A stretch of DNA of 64,000 bases, from NCBI RefSeq assembly GCF_020685205.1, contig NZ_JAJERB010000003.1:1-64000 (forward strand). The letters are read 5' to 3'. The position numbers and the translations under genes were made by a program. Every line of letters begins with the position of its first letter. Within the stretch, counting starts at the first letter, position 1. Source of the stretch: Hymenobacter translucens (GTDB lineage Bacteria; Bacteroidota; Bacteroidia; Cytophagales; Hymenobacteraceae). Positions 42,744 to 50,865 of this stretch are shown here, piece by piece. Under the pieces are notes generated by a model. It had not been told where the DNA came from and searched no databases. It saw only the letters and a program-made list of their open reading frames with translations.

Positions 42744-43415
42744 TCAGCGGGATAAAGACTCCGGGAACCCCTGGATCAAGGCCGCATTGAGCTGACCCAG
42801 GTGCGAAACCACGTGGTCGGCGTGCTGCAGATCCTGCCCGCCGGAATGCGCGCTCCGGTAGCCGACGCAGTACATGCCGGCGGCTTTGGCCGCCGTGACG
42901 CCGTTGGCGGAATCCTCAATCACCAGACACTCCTGCGGGGGAATACCGGCCAGCCGGGCCGCTTCGAGGAAGATGGCCGGGTTGGGTTTCGACTGCGGAA
43001 AGTCCTCCCCGCTCACCCGGTTGTCGAAGTACGGGTAGAGGCCGAAGCGGGTGAACACCCGGTTGATGGTAACCTTGGCCGCCGACGAGGCCAGCTGCAG
43101 GGGCACCCCAGCCTCGTACAGGTCTTCGATCAGCTTCCGGGCTCCGGGCAGCAGCTCCAGTCCGGTATCCGCATCGAACGAGGTCCCGAACAGCTCCCGC
43201 TTGCGGTCAATCAGGGCTTCGACGTCAGGCTCCAGCCCGAAGCGCTGCTTGAGCTGCTGGTACACGTTGCGGGTGGAAGAACCCAGGAAAGCGGCGTATT
43301 CCTCGTTTGAAACCGAGATGCCCAGCTCGGCAAAGTGGCGGAAAAAAGCGTCGTGGTGCAGCGGCTCGGTATCGACCAGCACGCCGTCCATGTCAAAGAT
43401 TACGGTGCGAATCAT
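42744..43415 (-). CDS. HAD-superfamily hydrolase (beta-phosphoglucomutase-like)
   Basis: The 223-residue phosphatase or mutase has motif I D8-x-D10 (IFDMDGVLVDTEPLHHDAF), motif II LQLASSAAKV, motif III K (QSKPNPAIFLEAA) and motif IV CLVIEDSANGVTAAKAAG. The helical cap between residues 15 and 85 puts it in subclass I, with the beta-PGM/YcjU group. The substrate is probably a sugar phosphate but cannot be fixed. The start at 43415 is required by motif I. Confidence 0.9.
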   Translation of the reverse strand: MIRTVIFDMDGVLVDTEPLHHDAFFRHFAELGISVSNEEYAAFLGSSTRNVYQQLKQRFGLEPDVEALIDRKRELFGTSFDADTGLELLPGARKLIEDLYEAGVPLQLASSAAKVTINRVFTRFGLYPYFDNRVSGEDFPQSKPNPAIFLEAARLAGIPPQECLVIEDSANGVTAAKAAGMYCVGYRSAHSGGQDLQHADHVVSHLGQLNAALIQGFPESLSR

Positions 43416-43456
43416 GTATAGCGGAAAGTCCGGCGAAGGTAGCAACTGGCAGACGT

Positions 43457-43602
43457 AAGGCGGTGATGGGGAGCATGGGGCGCATCAAGCCAGAAACGAA
43501 GCATGTCGCGTGCTGTCGTTAGATTTATTAATTCCAACATCAGCACGCGGGATTAGCTCCGCTTTCCTTCGGTTTCTCGACTTCGCTCGGAAGACCGCCT
43601 TT
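43457..43602. repeat. Dispersed intergenic hairpin, family II, degraded (R7)
   Basis: The left edge is AAGGCGGTGATGGGGAGCAT and the right half contains ACATCAGCACGCGGGATTAG ... TCGGAAGACCGCCTTTT. The core CAGCACGCGGGA is shared with R1. The arms are mutated, so pairing is poor. Confidence 0.5.
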
Positions 43603-43615
43603 TGCAAAGGGCTCT

Positions 43616-44278
43616 TTACTTCTTCGCTAAAGCCACGATGTCGGGCACTTCCAGCACCGGCTTTGGGTAGCCCAGCCGGGCCGCGTTGATCATGGCCAGG
43701 CCCATTTCCCGCAGCGTGGATACGTATTGGGGCAGGAAGCGGCGCATAATCGGGTACGCCCAGTTAATATATTTGTAGAACGGCAGCACGCGCTTCAGGC
43801 CCGGGGTGGGTTTCATAAAGCCGGGGCGGAACATATAGGCGTGCGCAAAGCCCAGACCGAGCAGGTCGTTTTCAGTCTGGCCCTTCACCCGCGCCCACAT
43901 CTGCCGGCCCTGTGCCGAGGAGTCGGTGCCCGCGCCGGAGACGTAGCCGAGCGTCAGGCCGGGGTTGCGGGGCAGCAGGGTCTGGGCGAAGTGCAGGGTC
44001 AGGTCGTACGTCAGGCGACGGTACTCCGGCTCCTTCATCCCGACCGACGACACGCCCAAGCAAAAAAAGCAGGCGTTATAGCCGCTGAGCTGATCCTGAA
44101 TCGGCGACAGGTCGTGGAAGTCGGCGTGGACTATTTCGCGCAGCTTCGGGTGCGTTACGCCGCTGGGCTTGCGGCTGATGCTGAGTACCTGCTCGACGTC
44201 GGGGTGGTTCAGGGCTTCATGCAGCACCCCCTCGCCCACCATGCCGGTCGCCCCGGTCAGAATTGCTTTGATCTTCAT
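43616..44278 (-). CDS. NAD(P)H-binding Rossmann-fold protein (atypical SDR/epimerase-like)
   Basis: The 220-residue protein has the Rossmann dinucleotide motif at the very start (KAILTGATGMVGEGV), then a VLSISRKPS strand, YNACFFCLGVSSVGM, LTLGYVSGAGTDSS (atypical SDR 'S-x-A-G' element) and the loop AYMFRPGFM. It resembles HTATIP2/YwnB-like NAD(P)-binding proteins lacking the YxxxK pair, so catalysis is doubtful. No signal peptide. The surrounding genes give no functional clue. Confidence 0.85.
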   Translation of the reverse strand: MKIKAILTGATGMVGEGVLHEALNHPDVEQVLSISRKPSGVTHPKLREIVHADFHDLSPIQDQLSGYNACFFCLGVSSVGMKEPEYRRLTYDLTLHFAQTLLPRNPGLTLGYVSGAGTDSSAQGRQMWARVKGQTENDLLGLGFAHAYMFRPGFMKPTPGLKRVLPFYKYINWAYPIMRRFLPQYVSTLREMGLAMINAARLGYPKPVLEVPDIVALAKK

Positions 44279-44395
44279 GACCCGGTAGACGGGTGAGCGG
44301 GGTGGATGTTTTACATCCGTCTGAGCGAAGTCAGTAGTGACTTATGAACATGGAACCTGGCTTTCCTAACCGGTAAGCAGGCTTAGCTGCACTCG

Positions 44396-44683
44396 TCAGG
44401 AAAAAATCAGGTAGAGCCCGACTACTGCTACAGGCGAGAAATTGACGCAGAAGAGCTTAACATAATCTTCTTTGTTCTGCCCTTTAGATAAAAGAACCTT
44501 AAGGGTCAACACAATGAGGTAAAGTATAGAACACAGGAAGATGAGCATGATTAGCCCACCATTGGCTGCACCACATGAATTTGGATAAGAGCTGGCGCCG
44601 GAGGAGAACCAATAAATCAGATATCCCCAAAGCATGAGGTATAAACCAATGCAAACCGTGGCGAACAGGTGACGCTGAAACAT
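44396..44683 (-). CDS. Small integral membrane protein, hypothetical
   Basis: The 95-residue protein has three hydrophobic helices: residues about 7-26 (ATVCIGLYLMLWGYLIYWF), 43-65 (GLIMLIFLCSILYLIVLTLK) and 78-95. Two cysteines and a YPNSCGA loop lie between the first two. Base composition is lower in GC than its neighbours, as is the gap before it, suggesting an acquired or fast-evolving segment. I do not recognise a family. Confidence 0.6.
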   Translation of the reverse strand: MFQRHLFATVCIGLYLMLWGYLIYWFSSGASSYPNSCGAANGGLIMLIFLCSILYLIVLTLKVLLSKGQNKEDYVKLFCVNFSPVAVVGLYLIFS

Positions 44684-44756
44684 AAGTTATGAATTATCTG
44701 ATCTTAGAGCCGGGGCGCGCGGAACCGGTACACGTGATAATGTCAGTCAAACTAGT

Positions 44757-44793
44757 AAAAAAGAATGGGGTTGAACTGCCGTCCAACCCCACT
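44757..44793 (-). terminator. Rho-independent terminator of ispG
   Basis: An 8-bp stem (44766-44773 with 44784-44791, minus-strand reading) is followed by a T-rich tail (the A-run at 44757-44762). It lies about 25 bases past the ispG stop. Confidence 0.65.
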
Positions 44794-44817
44794 TATTGCC
44801 TGCTTCAGAAATCACTC

Positions 44818-46905
44818 TTACGCCCCTACCGGCTCTTCGAGCACCATCGGCTCAATCCACTTGCCATCCTCGCGCATCAGCTCGATGAGCTCATCCACCG
44901 CCTGGGCTTCGGGCACCGACTTCTTGATGACGTCCTGACCGCGGTAGAGGGCAATCTTGCCTTTGCCCACGCCCACGTAGCCGTAGTCGGCATCGGCCAT
45001 TTCGCCGGGACCGTTCACGATGCAGCCCATGATGCCAATTTTGACGCCTTTCAGATGGTCGGTGCGCTTGCGGATCATGGCGGTGGTTTCCTGCAGATCG
45101 AACAGCGTCCGGCCGCAGCTGGGGCAGCTGATGTACTCGGTCTTGCTCATCCGGGTACGGGCCGCCTGCAGAATGCCGAAGGAGAGCTGGTTGAGTTGGT
45201 CGAGCGTCTGCAGCCACTCGGCCTTGGGGCGGGCGGGCAGCAGCTCGGTGCTCAGCACCACCCCGTCGCCGAGGCCGTCGAGCAGCAGGCCGCCTACGTC
45301 GGTGGCGGCGTAAAGCTGGGTTTGCTCGGGCGTCAGGGCCGGAAACTGGCGGTTGATGATGACCGGATTGGTCACGCCGTTGTTCATCAGCTCAAAGAAC
45401 GCCCGGCGGATTTCGGGCATGGCGTGGGCATTGTCGGTATAAAGAATGACGACGGCCGTGTGGTCATTGCGCAGCTGGTCGAGGGCGGCGGGCGTGAGCG
45501 AGTCGAGGTTGTGAAACACGAAGTTCAGCTCCGGGTGCCGGGGGGCATTCAGGGCGTACTCGGCCTGGGTGAGCACCGGGAAATGGTCGGGGCGGCTGCC
45601 GGCGTCCAGCCAGGCGCTGTAGTCCACCACTTCCTTGAGACCGTTGGGCAGCATAAACGGCACCGGGCGCTGGCCCGAGTACACGTAGTCGGCGCCGAGG
45701 TCGTTCATCTGAAACTTGTCCAGGAAGGCCGAGTACAGGTGGCCCACGGCGCGCAGGTCGGCATACTCCACCGTGTCCAGGGCGGAAATATCCACCATCA
45801 CCCGGGGCACGTTCTGCCCGCCCAGGTTCCCCACCTCCCGCGTCGGGCGGCGGTGATACTGAAACGGGTCGATTGGCAATGAATAATTAGTAATTAGTAA
45901 TGAAGAATTACGGTCTGACGACTCGTTCCTGTTCATTATTAATTCTTCATTACTAATTACTAATTCCTCGCCCAAAGGGCGAATCGGCTTGGCTTCGGCG
46001 GCGCGGTGGGTGTAGCGGTCAATCAGGGCGCGGGCCACGGGGGCTTCGGCTTCGGGGGCTTCGGTGAGGCTCACGCGCACGGTGTCGCCGATGCCGTCTT
46101 CGAGCAGCGTGCCGATGCCCACGGCCGACTTGATGCGGCCATCTTCCGCTTCGCCGGCTTCGGTCACGCCCAGGTGCAGCGGATAGGGCTGCAAACCTTC
46201 GGCGTCGAGCTTTTGCACCAGCAGCCGGTAGGCCTGCACCATCACCTGGGTGTTGGAGGCCTTCATGCTGAGCACCACGTCGTAGTAGTTTTCCTCCTCG
46301 CACAAGCGCAGAAACTCGAGCGCCGACTCCACCATGCCCAGGGGCGTGTCGCCGTAGCGGCTCAGAATCCGGTCCGACAACGAGCCGTGGTTGGTGCCGA
46401 TGCGCATGGCCGTGCCGTACTGCTTGCAGATCTGCACCAGGGGCCGGAACCGCTCCCGGATCCGGTCGACCTCGGCCGCGTAGCTCGCGTCGGTGTACTC
46501 AATGACGTCGAACTTCTTTTTGTCGGCGTAGTTGCCCGGGTTCACGCGCACCTTTTCCACGATGCGGGCGGCCAGCTCGGCGGCGTTGGGCGTGAAGTGG
46601 ATGTCGGCAATCAGGGGCACGGTGCAGCCCCGCTTGCGCAGCTCCTTCTTGATTTCAAGCAGGTTCTGGGCCTCCTTCACGCTGGGCGCCGTGATGCGCA
46701 CGTACTCGCAGCCAGCCTCCACCATGCGCAGGGTCTGCTCCACCGAGCCCATCGTGTCCATCGTGTCGACGGTAGTCATGCTCTGCACCCGGATGGGGTT
46801 CAGGCCGCCCATAGGAAGGTCACCGATTTTCACTTCCCGCGAAAGGCGACGCTTATACTCGGTGAGACTGGGACAATAGATTTTGGAGACGGAAGCAGAG
46901 GTCAT
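44818..46905 (-). CDS. ispG: (E)-4-hydroxy-3-methylbut-2-enyl-diphosphate synthase, long form, with in-frame inserted repeat
   Basis: IspG reduces MEcPP to HMBPP with a [4Fe-4S] cluster in the MEP isoprenoid pathway. The 695-residue protein is the long (Bacteroidota/plant/Chlamydia) form: a TIM barrel (VQSMTTVDTMD, IRITAPSVKEAQN, LIADIHFTPNAAE, VRVNPGN), an inserted A* domain, and the C-terminal cluster domain (ISCPSCGRTLFD, GIMGCIVNGPGEMADADYGY, with three conserved Cys). Residues about 314-341 (LVISNEELIMN ... SSLLITNYSL) are encoded by the AT-rich palindrome at 45885-45965 and are probably a non-native insertion lying between barrel and A* domain. The start at 46905 is typical; a -7 box lies 58 bases upstream. 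Confidence 0.95.
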   Translation of the reverse strand: MTSASVSKIYCPSLTEYKRRLSREVKIGDLPMGGLNPIRVQSMTTVDTMDTMGSVEQTLRMVEAGCEYVRITAPSVKEAQNLLEIKKELRKRGCTVPLIADIHFTPNAAELAARIVEKVRVNPGNYADKKKFDVIEYTDASYAAEVDRIRERFRPLVQICKQYGTAMRIGTNHGSLSDRILSRYGDTPLGMVESALEFLRLCEEENYYDVVLSMKASNTQVMVQAYRLLVQKLDAEGLQPYPLHLGVTEAGEAEDGRIKSAVGIGTLLEDGIGDTVRVSLTEAPEAEAPVARALIDRYTHRAAEAKPIRPLGEELVISNEELIMNRNESSDRNSSLLITNYSLPIDPFQYHRRPTREVGNLGGQNVPRVMVDISALDTVEYADLRAVGHLYSAFLDKFQMNDLGADYVYSGQRPVPFMLPNGLKEVVDYSAWLDAGSRPDHFPVLTQAEYALNAPRHPELNFVFHNLDSLTPAALDQLRNDHTAVVILYTDNAHAMPEIRRAFFELMNNGVTNPVIINRQFPALTPEQTQLYAATDVGGLLLDGLGDGVVLSTELLPARPKAEWLQTLDQLNQLSFGILQAARTRMSKTEYISCPSCGRTLFDLQETTAMIRKRTDHLKGVKIGIMGCIVNGPGEMADADYGYVGVGKGKIALYRGQDVIKKSVPEAQAVDELIELMREDGKWIEPMVLEEPVGA
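45885..45965. repeat. AT-rich palindromic element inserted in frame in ispG
   Basis: A perfect 26-bp inverted repeat (45885-45910 with 45940-45965, arms starting AATTAGTAATTAGTAATGAA) encloses a 29-base loop. The whole is 81 bp, exactly 27 codons, so the reading frame is kept. Its AT content is far above the surrounding gene. It lies in a linker between two folded parts of the enzyme. Confidence 0.85.
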
Positions 46906-46962
46906 GCGGCGGGCGAATAGGCGTAGCGAAAACTACGCAGAGGCACGTAAAGTTGCGAAAGG

Positions 46963-46970
46963 CAAAGGTA
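46963..46970 (-). promoter_or_regulatory. -7 promoter box for ispG
   Basis: On the minus strand this reads TACCTTTG (TAnnTTTG), 58 bases before the ATG at 46905. The remaining gap to 47286 holds no gene I can support. Confidence 0.5.
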
Positions 46971-47286
46971 CGGAAGGATTGCCCGCGTACGGTTACCGTT
47001 GTGCGAGGCCAGTCGAGGTCGCGCCAGCGGACGGGGTACTTCGGCCGGGCCGGCTCTGAGCAGCCGATGCACTGCTATAAACCAAGAGCCGCAGTCCGCT
47101 GGGGCAACCTCAGCCCGCCGGCGCGGTCTATAGCTTAAGGGTCAGGTTTAGAAGCTGGCCTCGAAGACCGGAAGGTCAGACGCCGCTCCGGCTGGTTTAG
47201 CCTTAATTGCTGATTCGGCGAGAGAGGCTACCTTCAAGCGTGTGCCTTTGGGTTTTCACTTCTTGTATCTCTTAGCACGCTTACAG

Positions 47287-47691
47287 ATGAAAAAGGTAAC
47301 CGGCCTCGGCGGCATATTTTTCAAATGCGACGATCCGCAGGGCATGAACGAGTGGTACGCCAGGAACCTGGGGCTGGCTACCAGTGAGTACGGAACCGTG
47401 TTTGAATGGCGGCAGGCGGATAATCCAGCGAAGAAAGGAGCTACCGTCTGGAACACGTTTCCGCAGAGCACCGACTATTTTCAGCCATCCGCCAAGTCCT
47501 TCATGGTTAACTACCGGGTTGAAAACCTGGTTTTGCTGGTTGACGAGCTCAGGAAAAGCAACGTGACCATCGTGGACGAAATTGCCGAATACGACTATGG
47601 CAAGTTTGTGCACGTGCTCGACCCCGAAGGCAACATCATCGAACTCTGGGAGCCCAAAGAGGAGGCAGTCCAGCCCAACCAGGCCGGCTAA
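47287..47691 (+). CDS. VOC (glyoxalase/bleomycin-resistance) family protein
   Basis: The 134-residue protein has the paired beta-alpha-beta-beta-beta repeat of the VOC superfamily: KKVTGLGGIFFKCDDPQGMN, WYARNLGLATSEYG, then VENLVLLVDELRKSNVTIV and KFVHVLDPEGNIIELWEP. Metal-binding residues (His in FVHV, Glu in IELWEP) are partly retained. The substrate (fosfomycin-, glyoxalase- or dioxygenase-type) is undetermined. The start at 47287 is the family start. It is followed 37 bases later by a thioredoxin-like gene. Confidence 0.88.
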   Translation: MKKVTGLGGIFFKCDDPQGMNEWYARNLGLATSEYGTVFEWRQADNPAKKGATVWNTFPQSTDYFQPSAKSFMVNYRVENLVLLVDELRKSNVTIVDEIAEYDYGKFVHVLDPEGNIIELWEPKEEAVQPNQAG

Positions 47692-47728
47692 CCAACCGCC
47701 CACCAACAAAGCTTTGTCAATCTTCCCA

Positions 47729-48220
47729 ATGCGTCTATCAAAACTCATTGCCTTCGCGGCGGCCCTCCTGCTCTGGTCGGGCGCGGCCCGGGCCCAGCAG
47801 GTTTCGGTTATCAAGTTTCCGGAGCTGCAGAAGCGCCTGAGCCGGCAAAACGACACCACCTACGTCGTCAACTTCTGGGCTACCTGGTGCGCGCCCTGCG
47901 TCAAGGAGCTGCCCGCCTTTGACCAGCTCAGCACCACCTACGCCGGGAAAAAGGTGAAGGTGCTGCTGGTAAGCATGGACTACGCCTCCCAGCTCGACAA
48001 AAAAGTCAAGCCCTTCGTGCTCAGGCGCGAACTAAAGTCAGAGGTGGTGCTGCTCAACGAAACCGACCCCAACACCTACCTGGAAAAGGTGGACCCGAAA
48101 TGGTCCGGGGCGCTGCCGTTCACGATGATCTGGAACGGCAAAAAAAGCAAGCGGGCCACCTTCGAGCGGGAGTTTACGCCGGCTGAACTGACTGCCGAAA
48201 TCAAGAAGTTTTTGCTATAA
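47729..48220 (+). CDS. TlpA-family periplasmic thiol-disulfide oxidoreductase
   Basis: The 163-residue precursor has a signal peptide (cut after ARA) and a compact thioredoxin fold with C54-x-x-C57 (NFWATWCAPCVKELP) and the cis-Pro segment ALPFTMIW. It should act on disulfides in the periplasm; its partner is unknown. It starts 37 bases after the VOC gene and 34 before the next redoxin gene; all three are likely one transcript. Confidence 0.9.
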   Translation: MRLSKLIAFAAALLLWSGAARAQQVSVIKFPELQKRLSRQNDTTYVVNFWATWCAPCVKELPAFDQLSTTYAGKKVKVLLVSMDYASQLDKKVKPFVLRRELKSEVVLLNETDPNTYLEKVDPKWSGALPFTMIWNGKKSKRATFEREFTPAELTAEIKKFLL

Positions 48221-48254
48221 TCACCTCACCTTCCTTCACCAGAACCCTCCCGTC

Positions 48255-48872
48255 ATGAAAAAGCTGCTTTCCTTCTTCCCTGCTCTGCTTGCCCTGGTGC
48301 TGCTCAGCAATTTCGTCGATGGCCCCGCCGGCTACCAGGTAGGCGATAAAGTCACAGACTTCAAGCTGAAAAACGTGGATGGCAAAACGGTGTCGCTGGC
48401 CGACAACAAGGCGGCCAAGGGCTACATCGTGGTGTTTACCTGCAACACCTGCCCCTACGCCAAGGCCTACGAAAGCCGGATTATTGAGCTGCACCAGAAG
48501 TACGCGCCCCAGGGCTACCCCGTGGTAGCCATCAACCCCAACGACCCGGCCGTGGCGCCCGGCGACTCCTTTGCCGACATGAAGGCCCGCGCCGCCAGCA
48601 AGAAGTACCCGTTCCCTTACCTGCAGGACGAAACCCAGCAGGTAGCCCGCACCTACGGCGCCACCCGTACGCCCCACCTCTACGTGGTTACCCGCCGGGG
48701 CTCCGACTTCGTGGTGAGCTACATCGGCGCTATCGACGACAACTCGGAAGATGCCAAGCAGGTCAAGACCAGGTACGTGGAGCAGGCCATGACCGACATC
48801 CTGGCCGGTAAGCCCGCCGCTACCAGCTCCACCAAAGCCATTGGCTGCACCATCAAGTGGAAGAAAGCCTAG
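48255..48872 (+). CDS. Thioredoxin-like/AhpC-TSA family exported protein (redoxin)
   Basis: The 205-residue protein has an N-terminal hydrophobic export segment, then GDKVTDFKLKNVDGKTVSL (peroxiredoxin-like start) and the redox motif C63-x-x-C66 in FTCNTCPYAKAYE, unusual in that CNTC replaces CxPC. Later segments are VVAINPNDPAVAPGDSF, YLQDETQQVARTYGATRTPH and YIGAIDDNS, which mark the family of 'redoxin domain' proteins of Bacteroidota. Reaction partner unknown. A terminator lies 60 bases on. Confidence 0.88.
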   Translation: MKKLLSFFPALLALVLLSNFVDGPAGYQVGDKVTDFKLKNVDGKTVSLADNKAAKGYIVVFTCNTCPYAKAYESRIIELHQKYAPQGYPVVAINPNDPAVAPGDSFADMKARAASKKYPFPYLQDETQQVARTYGATRTPHLYVVTRRGSDFVVSYIGAIDDNSEDAKQVKTRYVEQAMTDILAGKPAATSSTKAIGCTIKWKKA

Positions 48873-48930
48873 CCTAAGCAGGGCTGGCCTTAAAAGCCGG
48901 CTTTTCGTACGAAGTGCACCTACTTCTGAA

Positions 48931-48964
48931 AGCCCTTTGTCATGCTGATGGCAAAGGGCTTTTT
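48931..48964 (+). terminator. Rho-independent terminator of the VOC/TlpA/redoxin unit
   Basis: A 9-bp stem (48931-48939 with 48952-48960, loop 12) is followed by TTTTT. Its end reaches the stop codon of the convergent oxidoreductase gene. Confidence 0.8.
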
Positions 48965-49958
48965 ACTTTGCTTGACCCAGCGCCCTGCTCCCGACTTCCA
49001 GCACGATCTTACCGGTGTGCGCGCTGCTTTCCATCAGCTCGTGCGCGGCGGCGGCTTCGCTTAGAGGGAAGGTGGCGTAGATAACCGGGCGGAACCGGCC
49101 CGCCGCCAGCAGGGGCCAGACGTGCTGTTCAACCGCGGCCGCAAGCGCCGCCTTGAACTCTGCGCTGCGCGGGCGCAACGTGCTGCCGGTGATGGTAAGG
49201 CGCCGCCGCATGATGTCCAGCGCGTTGAACCCGGCGTTAAACCCGCGCATGGCGTTGATGAACACCAGCCGCCCGTCGTCGCGCAGCAGCTTCAGGTTTT
49301 TTGGGATGTAGTCGCCGCCAACCATGTCCAGAATTACGTCGGCGCCGGCCTCCCGAAGCACGGCTTCGAAGTCCTCGGTTTGGTAGTTGACGCAGCGTGC
49401 GGCTCCCAGCCTCTCGCAGGCGCGGCACTTTTCGTCGGTGCCGGCGGTGGCGTAGACCGGGGAGCCCAGCGCGGCAGCCAGCTGAATGGCGGTGATACCG
49501 ATACCGCTGCTGCCGCCGTGCACCAGCAGCGTTTCGCCCGGCTGCAGCTGTCCGCGCTGAAACACGTTGTGCCACACTGTAAACACCGTTTCCGGCAGCG
49601 AGGCGGCTTCGGTCATGCTCCAGCCCGCGGGTACAGGCAGGCAGTGGCGGGCATCCACCACGGCATACTCGGCGTAGGCCCCGGCGGCCAGCAACGCGCA
49701 CACGGCGTCGCCGGGCTGCCAGCGGTAGACCTGGGCGCCGCAGCGCTCAATGATGCCGGCCAACTCCAGACCGGGTATCAGCCCGGCGACGTCGCCCGCG
49801 CCGCCGTACCGGCCCTGGCGCAGCAGCACGTCGGGGCGGTTGATACCGGCGGCATGCACCCGAATCAACACTTCGTGCGGGGCTGGTTCGGGTGCATGCC
49901 GCTGCTGAAGCTGCAATACGGCGGCGCTGCCGGGCTCGGTAATGACAATGGCATTCAT
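48963..49958 (-). CDS. NAD(P)H:quinone oxidoreductase-like, MDR superfamily
   Basis: The 331-residue zinc-independent medium-chain oxidoreductase has the QOR/PIG3 pattern: MNAIVITEPGSAAVLQL, VLIRVHAAGINRPDVL, PGLELAGIIERCG, AEYAVV, then the Rossmann motif LVHGGSSGIGITAIQLA and YATAGTDEKCRACERLGA. The catalytic Zn ligands of alcohol dehydrogenases are missing, so quinone or alkenal reduction with NADPH is likely. The start at 49958 is the family start; the stop abuts a terminator of the opposite unit. Confidence 0.9.
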   Translation of the reverse strand: MNAIVITEPGSAAVLQLQQRHAPEPAPHEVLIRVHAAGINRPDVLLRQGRYGGAGDVAGLIPGLELAGIIERCGAQVYRWQPGDAVCALLAAGAYAEYAVVDARHCLPVPAGWSMTEAASLPETVFTVWHNVFQRGQLQPGETLLVHGGSSGIGITAIQLAAALGSPVYATAGTDEKCRACERLGAARCVNYQTEDFEAVLREAGADVILDMVGGDYIPKNLKLLRDDGRLVFINAMRGFNAGFNALDIMRRRLTITGSTLRPRSAEFKAALAAAVEQHVWPLLAAGRFRPVIYATFPLSEAAAAHELMESSAHTGKIVLEVGSRALGQAK

Positions 49959-50095
49959 GGGGCGCGGGGAATGGCGGTTTACGGCCGATATACGTTGTTT
50001 GCCGGACAATGCTGCCGGATTGACCCGGCCCGGGGCAACTCCCGGGCCGCGCGCCGGGTATTACTGCCCAACGCTCCCTGCTCCGCTTTCCGACC

Positions 50096-50617
50096 ATGAT
50101 GAAGCCTCCGTTCCTGCCGCCCCTGCTGAATGCCGCCAAAGCCACCGGGCTCTACGCCTGGCAGACCGGCATCCTGTTTCGCAAAATTGCCCGCAACGCC
50201 CTCGATACCGTGCAGGAAGTGCTGCGGGCGGAAATCAAGAAAGGCAACGTGCAGCTGGTAGCCGACTTCCTGGCCGGCAAGGCTTTGCCCGCTGCCCGCT
50301 CCCTGCTGCTGAAGCGGATGACGGCTATGCTGCTGGTGCGCATTGGTCTGCGCGGCGCCCTGGCATCGAATGTGGTGGGCTGGATTTTGCCCTTCGTGCT
50401 TGAGCGCCTCATACGGGTGGGCGTGCAATCCGGCTTCTTTGACAAGGTGAAGGCCAACTCCACCGTCGCCGAAGCCCTGCAGCGCCTCGATGAGCTGAAG
50501 CGGGCGACCTGGAAGGTTATTTCTCCGGATGCGGGCTCCGGCGCCGAAGTGCTGCCCGACGAGGAAGAGCCCCAGGCGCAGCTACCATCCGGCACAACTA
50601 AAAAGCCGCAGCCCTAA
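50096..50617 (+). CDS. Hypothetical protein with hydrophobic helix
   Basis: The 173-residue protein has a helical N-terminal half (FRKIARNALDTVQEVLRAEI, KGNVQLVADFLAGKAL), a central hydrophobic stretch (residues about 75-105, GLRGALASNVVGWILPFVLE) and an acidic, Pro-rich tail. No signal peptide is obvious. I do not recognise a family. It is followed by a family I hairpin and a bidirectional terminator. Confidence 0.6.
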   Translation: MMKPPFLPPLLNAAKATGLYAWQTGILFRKIARNALDTVQEVLRAEIKKGNVQLVADFLAGKALPAARSLLLKRMTAMLLVRIGLRGALASNVVGWILPFVLERLIRVGVQSGFFDKVKANSTVAEALQRLDELKRATWKVISPDAGSGAEVLPDEEEPQAQLPSGTTKKPQP

Positions 50618-50621
50618 AACC

Positions 50622-50737
50622 AATGTCATCCTGAGCTTGCAAAGGACCTTATCACGTCTGATCTAGTCGTTGTAATGTCAATCGTCCTGTCAAGATAAGG
50701 TCCTTCGCTCTGCTATGCGCCGCTCAGGATGACATTG
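50622..50737. repeat. Dispersed intergenic hairpin, family I (R8)
   Basis: The left arm is CAATGTCATCCTGAGC then AAAGGACCTTATCACG; the right arm is AAGATAAGGTCCTTCGC ... GCTCAGGATGACATTG. The outer 16 bases pair exactly. It lies between convergent genes, before a terminator. Confidence 0.85.
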
Positions 50738-50772
50738 ACTTTAGTGCCTACCAGCACGACCCGAAAAGGCAC

Positions 50773-50806
50773 AAAAAAAGGCGCCCCACCCGGAACGCCT
50801 TTTTCT
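50773..50806. terminator. Bidirectional terminator between the hypothetical gene and glnA
   Basis: A 7-bp stem (50777-50783 with 50796-50802) has a run of A before and T after, so it fits both the plus gene ending at 50617 and glnA ending at 50866. Confidence 0.7.
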
Positions 50807-50865
50807 TACTAAGCCCTGGACCGAAGAAATTTCCCACCCAACTTCGGTCCGGCTCCGTCCGCTGA

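Noticed and set aside
44689..45882. 397-residue open frame opposite ispG
   Set aside because: Antisense shadow; ends where the AT-rich palindrome brings in stop codons.
46953..47138. 61-residue frame between ispG and the VOC gene
   Set aside because: Arg/Gly-rich, no homology recognised; overlaps the ispG promoter box.
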